Origin: Bacillus sp. OK048
Lineage (GTDB): Bacteria; Bacillota; Bacilli; Bacillales; Cytobacillaceae
DNA length: 64,000 nt
Assembly: GCF_900103525.1 (NCBI RefSeq)
Contig: NZ_FNHN01000011.1
Location: forward strand, 1-64,000
Direction of reading: 5' to 3'
Part shown: one piece after another, positions 50,616 to 59,596 of the stretch
How the letters are laid out: each line of letters starts with the position of its first letter
Numbering within the stretch: the first letter of the stretch is position 1
Notes under the pieces: model-generated
The model's database searches: none
The model's input: only the letters and a program-made list of their open reading frames with translations
What the model was told of the DNA's origin: nothing
Made by a program: the position numbers and the translations under genes

Positions 50616-52558
50616 GTGCTGTCATGTTGGTTGTAGGAGAAGGGCTGCTGGCAGACCACATGTGTGAAGACCTGTCATCACAATACTTGGTATTTCGCCA
50701 AACAGATTTCGGGGCAATCGTACCGGAGAGCATTGATTTGGCATTGGTTTTAGATGATGCCTGGAAACCCAATGTTCATCAAAAAGCAGAAGAGATGTTT
50801 CGCCAAACCGACACTCCTTGGCTGCGAGGCTTTGTTTCGTTTGGAGAGGGGGTAGTAGGTCCTTTTGTTCAACCAGGTACGCCAGGATGCTCTCAATGTG
50901 CTGATTTGCGGCGTACTATAACAGCACGCGACCGCACAGAATTGTGGGAGATACAAAAGGGGCTGGAGTTTTCAGGAGGAATGCAGCAGGAAGCTTGGGC
51001 ATCGCGTTCGGGAATATTACAGATGACCCACTTAATCGGGGCTGAGGTACAAAGAATTATGAATGGTGATGATCCTGTTTCTGAAAGAAAAATTTGTTTC
51101 ATCAATCTGAAAACATTGAAGAGTTCCTGGCATAGGTTTCTGCCCGTCCCCTTATGCCAGGTTTGTAGTCAATTACCTGATGATTCACCAGCCATGGCTC
51201 AAATTTCTCTGCAGCGAAGTCCGAAGGTTACCAGCGATAACTATCGGAGCCGTTCGTTAGATGACCTGAATCATGTTCTTATAAAAGACTATCTTGATCA
51301 ACGAACAGGACTTTTAACTGATAAAATGGTTAACCTCGTGCACGCATTTGCAGATGTAAGTGTCAATTTACCTTTGTTCGAGGGGGACGAGGGAACAGCA
51401 GGCCGGACTAACTCATTCGCGGTAAGTGAGTTAACGGCGATTTTGGAAGGATTGGAGCGGTACTGTGGACTTGAGCCACGTGGTAAACGGACTGTGGTTC
51501 ATGACAGTTATAACCATTTGAAAAATCAAGCACTCCATCCGATCGAGGTTGGTGTACATGCAAAAGAACTGTATGAACGACCTGGTTTTCCATTTGCAGA
51601 ATTTGATCCAGATCGCCCGATTGATTGGGTATGGGGATATTCGTTTTTGCAGGAGCGTCCGATTCTAGTTCCAGAGCTGCTTGCCTATTACAGTTTAGGT
51701 GGCAGGTCACAAGGATTTGTCTATGAAACTTCAAACGGGTGCGCATTGGGCGGAAGTCTAGAAGAGGCTATTTTATACGGTATTTTGGAAGTAGTGGAGC
51801 GTGATTCGTTTCTGATGACTTGGTACGCGCAAATTCCTCTCCCGCGTCTAGACCCAGCCTCCATTGAAGACCAAGAGCTTCAATTAATGATTGAACGGAT
51901 GCGTGCAGTTGCAAAATATGATCTATATTTATTTAACTCTACGATGGAGCACGGAATTCCAAGTATTATGGCCATAGCGAAAAACAGGAAGGAAAAAGGA
52001 ATGAATCTTATCTGTGCGGCCGGAGCTCATTTGGACCCAGTACGGGCAGTGAAAACGGCGGTTCACGAGTTAGCTGCTATGATGCTGTCGTTGGATGAGA
52101 AATTAGAGGCAAACCAGGAGGAGTATGGACGAATGTTGCACGATTCATCCTTGGTGCAACAAATGGATGATCATGGCATGCTGTACGGTTTACCGCAAGC
52201 AGAAGAGCGCCTGCAGTTTTTGCTGGACAATCATCGTCCATTGCAATCGTTTGACAAGGAATTCAAAAGGAAGTCAACACATTTAGATCTTACCGATGAT
52301 CTTCAGGATATTCTTCAAGAGTTTCGCCGATTAAACCTCGATGTGATAGTGGTTGACCAAACAACACCAGAAACGATCCGAAACGGACTGTATTGTGTGA
52401 AAGTGCTAATTCCGGGGATGCTGCCGATGACATTCGGACATCACCTTACCCGTGTAACAGGGTTAGAGAGGGTGTTCAGGGTGCCTATGGAACTTGGATA
52501 TTCAAATCAACCGCTGACAGCAGAACAGCTCAATCCATATCCGCACCCGTTTCCATAA
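50612..52558 (+). CDS. Fused Ocin-ThiF/YcaO cyclodehydratase
   Basis: 648 aa from GTG 50612. Residues 1-190 are an E1-like partner domain with zinc-type pairs C93-SQ-C96 and C182-QV-C185. From about residue 210 it is a YcaO domain that uses ATP to cyclise Cys/Ser/Thr to azolines: FAVSELTAILEGLERYCGLE, then NGCALGGSLEEAILYGILEV, VERDSF and GAHLDPVRAVKTAVHELAAM. It ends in NPYPHPFP, the proline-rich C-terminus important for azoline-forming YcaO enzymes. The C+D fusion is typical of TOMM clusters in bacilli. Confidence 0.93.
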   Translation: MSAVMLVVGEGLLADHMCEDLSSQYLVFRQTDFGAIVPESIDLALVLDDAWKPNVHQKAEEMFRQTDTPWLRGFVSFGEGVVGPFVQPGTPGCSQCADLRRTITARDRTELWEIQKGLEFSGGMQQEAWASRSGILQMTHLIGAEVQRIMNGDDPVSERKICFINLKTLKSSWHRFLPVPLCQVCSQLPDDSPAMAQISLQRSPKVTSDNYRSRSLDDLNHVLIKDYLDQRTGLLTDKMVNLVHAFADVSVNLPLFEGDEGTAGRTNSFAVSELTAILEGLERYCGLEPRGKRTVVHDSYNHLKNQALHPIEVGVHAKELYERPGFPFAEFDPDRPIDWVWGYSFLQERPILVPELLAYYSLGGRSQGFVYETSNGCALGGSLEEAILYGILEVVERDSFLMTWYAQIPLPRLDPASIEDQELQLMIERMRAVAKYDLYLFNSTMEHGIPSIMAIAKNRKEKGMNLICAAGAHLDPVRAVKTAVHELAAMMLSLDEKLEANQEEYGRMLHDSSLVQQMDDHGMLYGLPQAEERLQFLLDNHRPLQSFDKEFKRKSTHLDLTDDLQDILQEFRRLNLDVIVVDQTTPETIRNGLYCVKVLIPGMLPMTFGHHLTRVTGLERVFRVPMELGYSNQPLTAEQLNPYPHPFP

Positions 52559-52581
52559 GCGCGTCATTAGGGGGACAGAGT

Positions 52582-54156
52582 ATGTGTCTTGAAGAGTTTC
52601 TGCACAATTTGCATTTTGATATTGAAAAGGCAAGCATACCCGATTGGGAAGTAGATTGGGAAGATAAGCCGCTTCCCTATAAACTGTACCGTGGATTGCC
52701 TGTGGTTCCATTTTCACTAGAAGTACCATTGACACTTGAAGGACAGAAACAACCCGCAACACCTGACCTATCTAAAATGGGTCATTTTCTTTGGTATGTT
52801 TACGGCCTTACTCAATTTAGCCAATCTGTTTTTAGTTTGGATGCTACAGACCATTCAGAAGTCATGCAATCATACAGGAGGTTTGCTCCCTCCGGTGGAG
52901 CCCTGTATCCAAACGAATTATACGTATATTTGAAAATCAAGGATTTGCCAATTGGAGTATATCATTATGATGTGGCACACCATCGCTTAGTATTGCTGCG
53001 GGAAGGAAATTTCGATTCTTATATTGCGAAGGCACTTGGAAATCGTTGTGACGTTTCATCATGTTTTGGTACCGTTTTTGTATCGGCGATGTTTTGGAAA
53101 AACTTTTTCAAATACAATAACTTTTCGTACCGACTGCAGGGGTTGGATGCGGGCGTGTTGATTGGACAATTATTGGAAGTAGCGAAGCGGTTTGGTTACG
53201 AATCAGGGGTTTATTTTCAATTTCTTGATCGAGCCGTGAACCATTTACTTGGTTTAGCTGAACGAGAGGAAAGTGTATATGCAGTCATCCCGCTATCGGT
53301 GGAACCAACCATTTGGTCAGCCAACGGGAATGAAAAGGCCAGAATGGTAGCTGCAGCCGAGTTGTGCCGAGAATTAACATCAATTGAGCCAAGTCACTAC
53401 GTCCGGTCACAAAGGGTTAAAGAGTATCCGATGTTAACCGAGTTAAATGAAATGTCCATGCTCGAAGATACTATTTCGTTTACGATGATAGGGGAGGAAG
53501 AGATTGGGAATGGTGGTGGTCAAACGGTAGCTCTGCCCCATGCGGAAAGGTTGTCATATGATCTTGCCTCTGTCTGCCGACAGCGATTTTCTCCAGATAT
53601 GGATTTCATTATGGGAAAGATTAGTCAACTCGATCTGGCAAATCTGCTGTATGAGGCGACGGATTCCTTTTTGTATCGGAATGATTTGGAATCTGCGTAT
53701 CAGAAGCATGAACCGCGTGTCTCAGTAAATATCTGTCTATATAATGTTGAAGGAATTCCAAATGGTGCGTATCAATATGACAGCACTACTCATGCCTTAC
53801 ATCAGGTCCTACTTGGAGATCATCGACTCCTGCTGCAATCTGGTATGTCATTATATAATGTAAATTTGCTTCAAGTGCCAATTTGTATACATGTCACAGG
53901 AGTAAAGGATTACTATAAAAATACATTCGGTTACAGAGGATATCGCATTCAACAAATGGAGGCAGGTATGCTCGTGCAACGATTACTATTATTGGCAGCA
54001 GCCAGTGGAATGGGGGGGCACCCGCTCCTCGGGTATGATTCCAACCTGTGTGATGAAATTTACAAGCTGGGACCACAAGGAAAAACGAGCTTAATTCAAA
54101 TTCCGTTTGGTCCCTATCGGCCTCGCCCTTGGTTAATGGGAGGCTTGTATGGTTAA
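52582..54156 (+). CDS. SagB-type azoline dehydrogenase
   Basis: 524 aa from ATG 52582 after AGGGGGACAGAG; the open frame back to 52393 lies inside the YcaO gene. Two nitroreductase-like SagB halves: YRRFAPSGGALYPNELYVYL with GVYHYDVAHHRLVLL near 120, and the second with NGAYQYDSTTHALHQVLLGD near 390. MEAGMLVQRLLLLAAASGMG follows. FMN-dependent oxidation of azolines to thiazoles. No exporter, protease or immunity gene follows. Confidence 0.92.
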   Translation: MCLEEFLHNLHFDIEKASIPDWEVDWEDKPLPYKLYRGLPVVPFSLEVPLTLEGQKQPATPDLSKMGHFLWYVYGLTQFSQSVFSLDATDHSEVMQSYRRFAPSGGALYPNELYVYLKIKDLPIGVYHYDVAHHRLVLLREGNFDSYIAKALGNRCDVSSCFGTVFVSAMFWKNFFKYNNFSYRLQGLDAGVLIGQLLEVAKRFGYESGVYFQFLDRAVNHLLGLAEREESVYAVIPLSVEPTIWSANGNEKARMVAAAELCRELTSIEPSHYVRSQRVKEYPMLTELNEMSMLEDTISFTMIGEEEIGNGGGQTVALPHAERLSYDLASVCRQRFSPDMDFIMGKISQLDLANLLYEATDSFLYRNDLESAYQKHEPRVSVNICLYNVEGIPNGAYQYDSTTHALHQVLLGDHRLLLQSGMSLYNVNLLQVPICIHVTGVKDYYKNTFGYRGYRIQQMEAGMLVQRLLLLAAASGMGGHPLLGYDSNLCDEIYKLGPQGKTSLIQIPFGPYRPRPWLMGGLYG

Positions 54157-54213
54157 TAGCTCTCTTTCTAAACATTGAGGCAAATTGAAAAAAACAAAAT
54201 TTTAATATTTGAT

Positions 54214-54264
54214 AATCCCTTTTTGTGTAAATAGTTAGGAACTATCTCACAAAAGGGATTTTTA
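54214..54264 (+). terminator. Terminator of the TOMM operon
   Basis: AATCCCTTTTTGTG pairs with CACAAAAGGGATT (54248-54260), inner TAGT/ACTA, then TTTAA. Confidence 0.8.
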
Positions 54265-54303
54265 ATGAAAAAAGTTTCACTTGGAACTAAGTACATACCT
54301 AAA

Positions 54304-54346
54304 AAGCTTGTAGAAAACGTCCATGATGGAAAGAATTCTACAAGCT
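54304..54346. terminator. Terminator with the AAGCTTGTAGAA stem (copy 1)
   Basis: AAGCTTGTAGAA (54304-54315) and TTCTACAAGCTT (54335-54346) form a perfect 12-bp stem; the right arm overlaps the 3' end of the Rrf2 gene. The same stem occurs at 62073-62114. Confidence 0.85.
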
Positions 54347-54796
54347 TTTCTTATCGTTGAGCGTAACTAGATTCTCTTTATGGGCAATTTCCTTTACAAC
54401 ATCCTTTAAAGTTACACTTCCCAAAACCTTCTCCATGGCTAATTGAGCAGAGGAAAATAATGGTTCTACGGTATTCTGTATGTTCCTGCCTACGGGACAA
54501 GCTGGATTTGGGTTGTCATGTAAGCTAAACAACTCCTTATCCTGTACAACATTAACAGCCTTATATACATCATACAGTGTGATATCAGATAAATCCTTTG
54601 CGAGTTTTGCTCCTGCTATACCTGGACGCACTTCTACTAAACCTGCTTTTTTTAGCATACCCGTTAGTTTTCTTATAACAGCTGGATTGGTGTTTACACT
54701 TGAAGCTAAAAATTCTGAGGAGCTTGTTCCCATTTTATTAAATTCAATTAAAGTTAATATGTGTATTCCTACAGCAAATCGACTGCTGATGGACAT
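54338..54796 (-). CDS. Rrf2 family transcriptional regulator (YwnA-like)
   Basis: 152 aa. N-terminal winged helix (ISSRFAVGIHILTLIEFNKM, ASSVNTNPAVIRKLTGMLKK, AGLVEVRPGIAGAKL). It has one central Cys in NPNPACPVGRNIQ instead of the three of an Fe-S Rrf2 such as IscR or NsrR, so a thiol or electrophile sensor of the YwnA type is more likely. Divergent from the NmrA-like gene at 55013; three dyads lie between (54923-54972). Confidence 0.9.
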   Translation of the reverse strand: MSISSRFAVGIHILTLIEFNKMGTSSSEFLASSVNTNPAVIRKLTGMLKKAGLVEVRPGIAGAKLAKDLSDITLYDVYKAVNVVQDKELFSLHDNPNPACPVGRNIQNTVEPLFSSAQLAMEKVLGSVTLKDVVKEIAHKENLVTLNDKKSL

Positions 54797-54911
54797 CTTT
54801 CGTCACCGTCCCTATTTAACGTACCATCAATTAATACTAATGTGTAATTAAGCTGGTTACAAGTTTATTATACCAAAATACGCAGAGAATATATAAAGTG
54901 ATTTAATTCTG

Positions 54912-54972
54912 TTGACAGAATGATTACCTGTAATTATAATGATTACCTGTAATTATAATGATTACAGGTAAT
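54912..54972 (+). promoter_or_regulatory. Consensus promoter with three operator dyads
   Basis: TTGACA (54912-54917) and TATAAT (54935-54940) are 17 bases apart: an ideal sigma-A promoter for 55013. Dyads ATTAC-CT-GTAAT lie at 54923-54934 (exactly in the spacer) and 54942-54953, and ATTAC-AG-GTAAT at 54961-54972, each 19 bases from the last. A second TATAAT is at 54954. A repressor binding in phase along one DNA face, probably the divergent Rrf2 protein or an HxlR-type regulator encoded elsewhere, would shut the promoter. Confidence 0.85.
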
Positions 54973-55012
54973 CATTCAAGTTACAATTAAATGTTAAATG
55001 GAGGTATAGATA

Positions 55013-55882
55013 ATGAAATTTTTAGTTACAGGTGCAACTGGGAAATTAGGTTCAAAGGTTGTAGAAACAATATTGAAAACTGTACCAGCAAGCCAACTAG
55101 CAGTGAGTGTTCGCGATCCAGAGAAAGCTGAGGGACTTCGTTCTCGCGGAGTTGAGGTTCGTCAAGGGGATTTTGATCGTCCAGAATCATTAGATGCTGC
55201 ATTTGCAGGGATTGAACGTTTATTAATTATTTCTGCGGATGGTGATAATGAAACAAGAATCCGTCAGCATACGAATGCAGTTGCTGCAGCTGAACGTGCA
55301 GGAGTTAAATTTATTGCTTATACAAGTTTAGCAAATGCAACAGAAAGTAAGAATTTAATGGCTCCACCTCATGTTGCGACAGAAGCAGCAATCATTAAAA
55401 CAGGTATCCCCTATACGATCTTACGTAATAATTGGTATTTGGAAAACGAAATTGGCAGTATTCAAGGTGCCTTGGCAGGTGCTCCATGGGTAACTTCCGC
55501 TGGAGACGGTAAAGTAGGCTGGGCACTGCAACAAGATTATGCAGAAGCCGCAGCAGCTGTTCTTGTAGGAACTGAACACGAAAATAAAGTGTATGAACTT
55601 TCTGGACAACCATTAACTCAAGAAGAATTAGTATTGGCTCTTGGGGGTGTATTGGGTAAAGAAATACCTGTACAACAAGTCAATGACGAGACATATGCAG
55701 AAATCATGAAAGGCATTGGCCTGCCTGATTTTGTGATTCCAATTGTAGTTGGAATCCAGGAGAGCATTCGAAACGGTTCATTAGATGTGGAAAGTAATGA
55801 CTTTGAGAAAGTTCTCGGTCGTCCAGTAACCCCAATTAATGAAGCACTAAAACAAATTGTTACTGAAATCTCGAAATCATAA
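55013..55882 (+). CDS. NmrA-like NAD(P)-binding oxidoreductase (QorB/YtfG-like)
   Basis: 289 aa. The Rossmann start is MKFLVTGATGKLGSKVVETI, then RSRGVEVRQGDFDRPESLDA and FIAYTSLANATES. Resembles NAD(P)H:quinone oxidoreductase 2 (E. coli QorB/YtfG), an enzyme of quinone or electrophile stress. ATG after ATGGAGGTATAGATA. Strong promoter and triple operator (54912-54972) mean tight induction, probably by a reactive compound. Confidence 0.88.
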   Translation: MKFLVTGATGKLGSKVVETILKTVPASQLAVSVRDPEKAEGLRSRGVEVRQGDFDRPESLDAAFAGIERLLIISADGDNETRIRQHTNAVAAAERAGVKFIAYTSLANATESKNLMAPPHVATEAAIIKTGIPYTILRNNWYLENEIGSIQGALAGAPWVTSAGDGKVGWALQQDYAEAAAAVLVGTEHENKVYELSGQPLTQEELVLALGGVLGKEIPVQQVNDETYAEIMKGIGLPDFVIPIVVGIQESIRNGSLDVESNDFEKVLGRPVTPINEALKQIVTEISKS

Positions 55883-55898
55883 TAAAGCGCTGAAAAAA

Positions 55899-55937
55899 GC
55901 CGATCCTTCTGAATGCAACAGAAGTCGGTTTTTTTAT
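55899..55937 (+). terminator. Terminator after the NmrA-like gene
   Basis: CCGAtcCTTCTG pairs with CAGAAgTCGG, then TTTTTTTA. Confidence 0.75.
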
Positions 55938-55984
55938 GCAGAAACGTTCAAATTATGTTCAATTGAAAAAAGGGAGGTTCAGGT

Positions 55985-56830
55985 ATGGGGAATGGTTATC
56001 AGGAACGCATTGAAAAGACAAAAAGGGCAATTGAAAGTTCGGAGTATTTATTAATAGGTGGTGGAGCAGGCTTATCTGCTGCTGCTGGGATAGCATATAG
56101 CGGAAAAAGATTTTTGAAAAATTTTGCACCATTTATTGAAAAGTATGGATTAACTGACATGTACTCATCAGGTTTTTATCCGTTTAAGACCCAAGAGGAG
56201 AGATGGGCATACTGGGCAAAACATATTAGCCTTAATCGATATGAAAGTGGCCCTACAACTGTTTATCAGGACCTATTCCAACTGGTGAAGAATAAAAAGT
56301 ATTTTGTAATTACAACCAATGTCGATAGCCAGTTTGAGTTGGCTGGTTTCCCATCGGATAAAGTATTTGAAGTCCAGGGGAATTACGGATTTTTTCAGTG
56401 TTCAGTGGGTTGTCATGATAAGCTCTATGATAATGAATCACTTGTAAAGGATATGGTTGCAAGGACCATTGAATGCAAAATACCATCCGAACTGGTTCCA
56501 ATATGCCCGGTTTGTGGCGGAAATATAGACCCACATTTAAGGATCAACCAATACTTTGTCCAGGATAAGAAGTGGTATGAATTAAATGATTTATATAACC
56601 AGTTTCTGCAGGAGTCCGAAGGAAAGAAGGTTCTATTTTTAGAGTTAGGTGTTGGATTTAATACTCCTGGAATTATTCGTTATCCATTTGAACAAATGAC
56701 GTATCACAATGAATATGCAACACTAATTCGATTAAATAAGGATCATCCAGTCGGAGCATTGGAAAATGAAGATAAGTCCATTGCATTTACTGAGGATATA
56801 CAAGAGGTTGTATTCACGCTCATGAAATAG
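55985..56830 (+). CDS. Class M sirtuin (SirTM), protein ADP-ribosyltransferase type
   Basis: 281 aa, ATG after AAAGGGAGGTTCAGGT. NAD site IGGGAGLSAAAGIAYSG (25-40). Asn112 and Asp114 are in TTNVDSQFELAGF, and Gln131 in EVQGNYGFFQC stands where deacetylase sirtuins have His. Zinc residues C139, C143, C174 and C177 (CSVGC and CPVC). These are marks of SirTM enzymes, which ADP-ribosylate proteins rather than deacetylate. In staphylococci and streptococci they are encoded with a macrodomain, GcvH-L and LplA2; only the macrodomain is present here (17 bases on). Confidence 0.88.
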   Translation: MGNGYQERIEKTKRAIESSEYLLIGGGAGLSAAAGIAYSGKRFLKNFAPFIEKYGLTDMYSSGFYPFKTQEERWAYWAKHISLNRYESGPTTVYQDLFQLVKNKKYFVITTNVDSQFELAGFPSDKVFEVQGNYGFFQCSVGCHDKLYDNESLVKDMVARTIECKIPSELVPICPVCGGNIDPHLRINQYFVQDKKWYELNDLYNQFLQESEGKKVLFLELGVGFNTPGIIRYPFEQMTYHNEYATLIRLNKDHPVGALENEDKSIAFTEDIQEVVFTLMK

Positions 56831-56847
56831 CGAAAGGAGAAATATAA

Positions 56848-57747
56848 ATGCATCCATTACCATTAAATGAATATTCCTCATTCATTCATTTATATGAGGA
56901 ATTTGTACCGCCTCCCCTTACTCAAAGCAATATGGAAGAGGTTGTAAACTATTTATTAGAGACGTTATTACAAGAGTCAGGTGCTCCAACAGATATAGAA
57001 ATCCCAAATGATTATATAGGAAAACGCAATTTAGTAAGGGCTTTACTAAATATAAGAGAACCAAAATCCATTGATGAACAACTCTTAAACAAAATGGATT
57101 CGCTCTTACAAATTGAATTAAAAGAAAAGGGAATCGTGGAAGTGGAAACACATACAACTGTTTCTAACTTGTATCCTGATAATCCTTTTTCCCAATCAGA
57201 TAAATTCATATTATGGCAAGGTGATATAACTAGGTTAAACTCCGATGCAATTGTAAATGCAGCGAATAAACAAATGCTAGGTTGTTTCGAGCCATTACAC
57301 GCTTGCATTGACAACGCAATCCATTCTGCTGCTGGACCCCAGCTACGTGAGGATTGTGAAATTATTATGTCTGCACAGGGAGTATTAGAGGAAACTGGTA
57401 TTGCAAAAATAACAAGGGCGTATAATCTGCCGTCACGTTATGTCTTGCATACCGTTGGACCCATTGTCCCAAGGGGAACAATATTAACAGAGAAGCAAAA
57501 AAATGAGTTGGCGTCTTGTTATATTTCATGCCTTGAATTAGCGAATGAAATTAAAAATATAAAATCCATTGCTTTTTGTGCGATTTCAACAGGTGTGTTT
57601 GGATTTCCAAAGTCTGAGGCAGCACAAATCGCAGTCAATACAGTTAACGAGTGGATTTCAACTCATCCAAATCATTTTGAAAAAATTATTTTTAATGTAT
57701 TTAGTAAAGAAGATTACCAAGTATATTCGAGCGTGTTTCAAAATTAA
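56848..57747 (+). CDS. Zinc macrodomain protein-ADP-ribose hydrolase
   Basis: 299 aa, ATG after GAAAGGAGAAATATAA. After a helical N-terminal part comes the macrodomain: WQGDITRLNSDAIVNAANKQ, MLGCFEPLHACIDNAIHSAA (Cys/His zinc pattern of Zn-macro domains), then FCAISTGVFGFPKSEAAQI. It removes ADP-ribose from proteins, reversing the partner sirtuin. Operon with SirTM. Confidence 0.9.
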   Translation: MHPLPLNEYSSFIHLYEEFVPPPLTQSNMEEVVNYLLETLLQESGAPTDIEIPNDYIGKRNLVRALLNIREPKSIDEQLLNKMDSLLQIELKEKGIVEVETHTTVSNLYPDNPFSQSDKFILWQGDITRLNSDAIVNAANKQMLGCFEPLHACIDNAIHSAAGPQLREDCEIIMSAQGVLEETGIAKITRAYNLPSRYVLHTVGPIVPRGTILTEKQKNELASCYISCLELANEIKNIKSIAFCAISTGVFGFPKSEAAQIAVNTVNEWISTHPNHFEKIIFNVFSKEDYQVYSSVFQN

Positions 57748-57880
57748 CAATGTAAGGGATGTTGTCGCTGAAAGTCAATTAACCGAAGAAGTTGCAGACA
57801 TTCCCATGTTTAATCGAATTCGTGAGTTGAATAAACGAGATTTAATGGCAGTTTATCACTGCCTACAGCAAAATAATTAA
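57748..57880 (+). pseudogene. Coding remnant after the macrodomain gene
   Basis: A start-less frame ends at TAA 57878-57880 and encodes NVRDVVAESQLTEEVADIPM and then FNRIRELNKRDLMAVYHCLQ. It looks like the C-terminus of a lost gene fused to the macrodomain's 3' end. Family not recognised. Confidence 0.4.
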
Positions 57881-57904
57881 TCCATTTAATAGTAGCCAAT
57901 TGGA

Positions 57905-57945
57905 AAAACTCATTTGCCATTCATTAGGCAAATGAGTTTTTTTCT
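57905..57945. terminator. Terminator of the SirTM operon
   Basis: AAACTCATTTGCC (57906-57918) pairs with GGCAAATGAGTTT (57927-57939), then T-run. Confidence 0.9.
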
Positions 57946-58041
57946 TTATTTTTGAAATTGATCAAAACCGATTGTAATAAGCCAACCAACAGCAAGAGTA
58001 ACAGTAAGATATGTACCAATATAAAGTAATATTTCTGCCAT
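57946..58041 (-). CDS. 31-residue single-TM membrane protein
   Basis: On the minus strand AAAGGAGGAAGC leads to ATG 58041 and a hydrophobic peptide MAEILLYIGTYLTVTLAVGW followed by LITIGFDQFQK. One TM helix with an N-out/C-in type charge pattern. The ribosome site is near-perfect and a terminator follows immediately, so it is very probably expressed. It may be a small subunit or regulator of a membrane complex; a type I toxin is less likely, as no antitoxin RNA is evident. Confidence 0.7.
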   Translation of the reverse strand: MAEILLYIGTYLTVTLAVGWLITIGFDQFQK

Positions 58042-58429
58042 GCTTCCTCCTTTACTCATCCGAGTTTGACCAATAAGCTAATGCCATTATAACAAGGTAT
58101 TTTTAAAAATTTGTCGAACGAAGGAGGTTAATCTATTTGTAATTAAATTGTTAATTGTTCTTAATAATAGAAATCTGATGAAAATAAACAGGACCATACT
58201 ACCCCAAATAGGTAAAATATTACTCCCTTTCCTGTTCATAAGGAGTGTGCTTTTTCCCATTTTTCATCCTTTAATAATGGGTAACACTGAACTAGACAAT
58301 GAATTTAATGTTCCGTAGACTAAACACTATATCATTTTTTCTATTAATTACTTGGGAGTTGGTTATCTACTATACTCCTAACCCAATATAGATTTAGATT
58401 GTAGTTTTTGATAATGGGGAGGAATAACC

Positions 58430-59596
58430 ATGTTAGAATTTGATACAAGTATGGAACATTTAGCGAAAATTAAAGTTATCGGTGTTGGCGGTGGGGGAAA
58501 CAATGCTGTGAATCGTATGATAGAGGATGGCGTTGGTGGAGTAGAATTTATTGCTGTTAATACAGATTCACAAGCTATCAAACAATCTAGAGCAGCAATC
58601 AAAATGCAAATTGGTTCCTCTTTGACCAAGGGGTTAGGTGCTGGTGCAAATCCAGAAATAGGAAGAAAAGCAGTCGAGGAGAGCAAACATCAAATTGAAG
58701 AAGTCATAGCAGGTGCTGACATGGTTTTTGTTACTGCCGGAATGGGTGGCGGTACTGGGACAGGGGCAGCCCCCGCCATCGCGAGGATTGCTCGAAAGCT
58801 TGGAGCCCTAACGATTGGAGTTGTAACACGACCGTTTAAATTCGAAGGCTACAAGCGTGCAAAAAATGCAGCAAGTGGAATAGAGGCAATGAGGGAAGCA
58901 GTGGACACCTTGATTATTATTCCAAATGATCGTTTATTAGAGATTGTAGATAAAAAAACTCCTATGATTGATGCGTTTCGAGAAGCAGATAATGTCCTAC
59001 GTCAGGGTGTTCAAGGTATTTCTGATTTAATTGCGGTGCCTGGTTTAATCAATCTCGATTTTGCAGATGTGAAAACGGTCATGTCCCATAAAGGTACAGC
59101 CTTAATGGGAATTGGTATTGCAGAAGGTAGAAACCGTGCTGCCGAAGCTGCGGAGAAAGCCTTAAATAGTCCGTTGCTGGAAACTTCGATCAATGGAGCA
59201 CATGGTGTAATAATGAACATAACGGGTGGCAACAATTTAAGTCTATTTGAGGTGCAGGAGGCAGCAGAAATCGTTGCTTCAGCTTCTAACGAAGAATTAA
59301 ATATGATTTTTGGTTCGGTCATAAACGAAAACTTAACAAATGAAATTATTGTAACTGTTATAGCCACTGGATTTAGTGATCAAGAGGATAAAGCAGTACA
59401 TAGTTCACCTCAGACCCTAAAGGAAGAAATGTCGAATTCATATCATAGGCAACAACATATACAATATCAAGAACCAGACCCGTACATCCATGATGAAGAC
59501 GTTCAGGTTTATGACCGGCACTTAGAAGTGCCAGAAGAATCAAATGATATACCAGCGTTCTTGCGCAATCGAAAAAAACGCTTGCGATCAAATTAA
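58430..59596 (+). CDS. ftsZ: FtsZ paralogue at a stand-alone locus
   Basis: 388 aa, full FtsZ length. [20 protein letters not shown], the G-box [11 protein letters not shown] (105-115), the T7 loop [13 protein letters not shown] and the tail peptide [12 protein letters not shown] that binds FtsA/SepF/ZapA are all intact. So it could enter the division ring. The neighbours (macrodomain, sstT) are not the dcw cluster with ftsA, where the primary ftsZ of bacilli sits, so this is probably a second copy; the primary one lies outside the window. Substitutions such as [20 protein letters not shown] keep the fold. ATG after GGGGAGGAATAACC. Confidence 0.88.
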   Translation: MLEFDTSMEHLAKIKVIGVGGGGNNAVNRMIEDGVGGVEFIAVNTDSQAIKQSRAAIKMQIGSSLTKGLGAGANPEIGRKAVEESKHQIEEVIAGADMVFVTAGMGGGTGTGAAPAIARIARKLGALTIGVVTRPFKFEGYKRAKNAASGIEAMREAVDTLIIIPNDRLLEIVDKKTPMIDAFREADNVLRQGVQGISDLIAVPGLINLDFADVKTVMSHKGTALMGIGIAEGRNRAAEAAEKALNSPLLETSINGAHGVIMNITGGNNLSLFEVQEAAEIVASASNEELNMIFGSVINENLTNEIIVTVIATGFSDQEDKAVHSSPQTLKEEMSNSYHRQQHIQYQEPDPYIHDEDVQVYDRHLEVPEESNDIPAFLRNRKKRLRSN

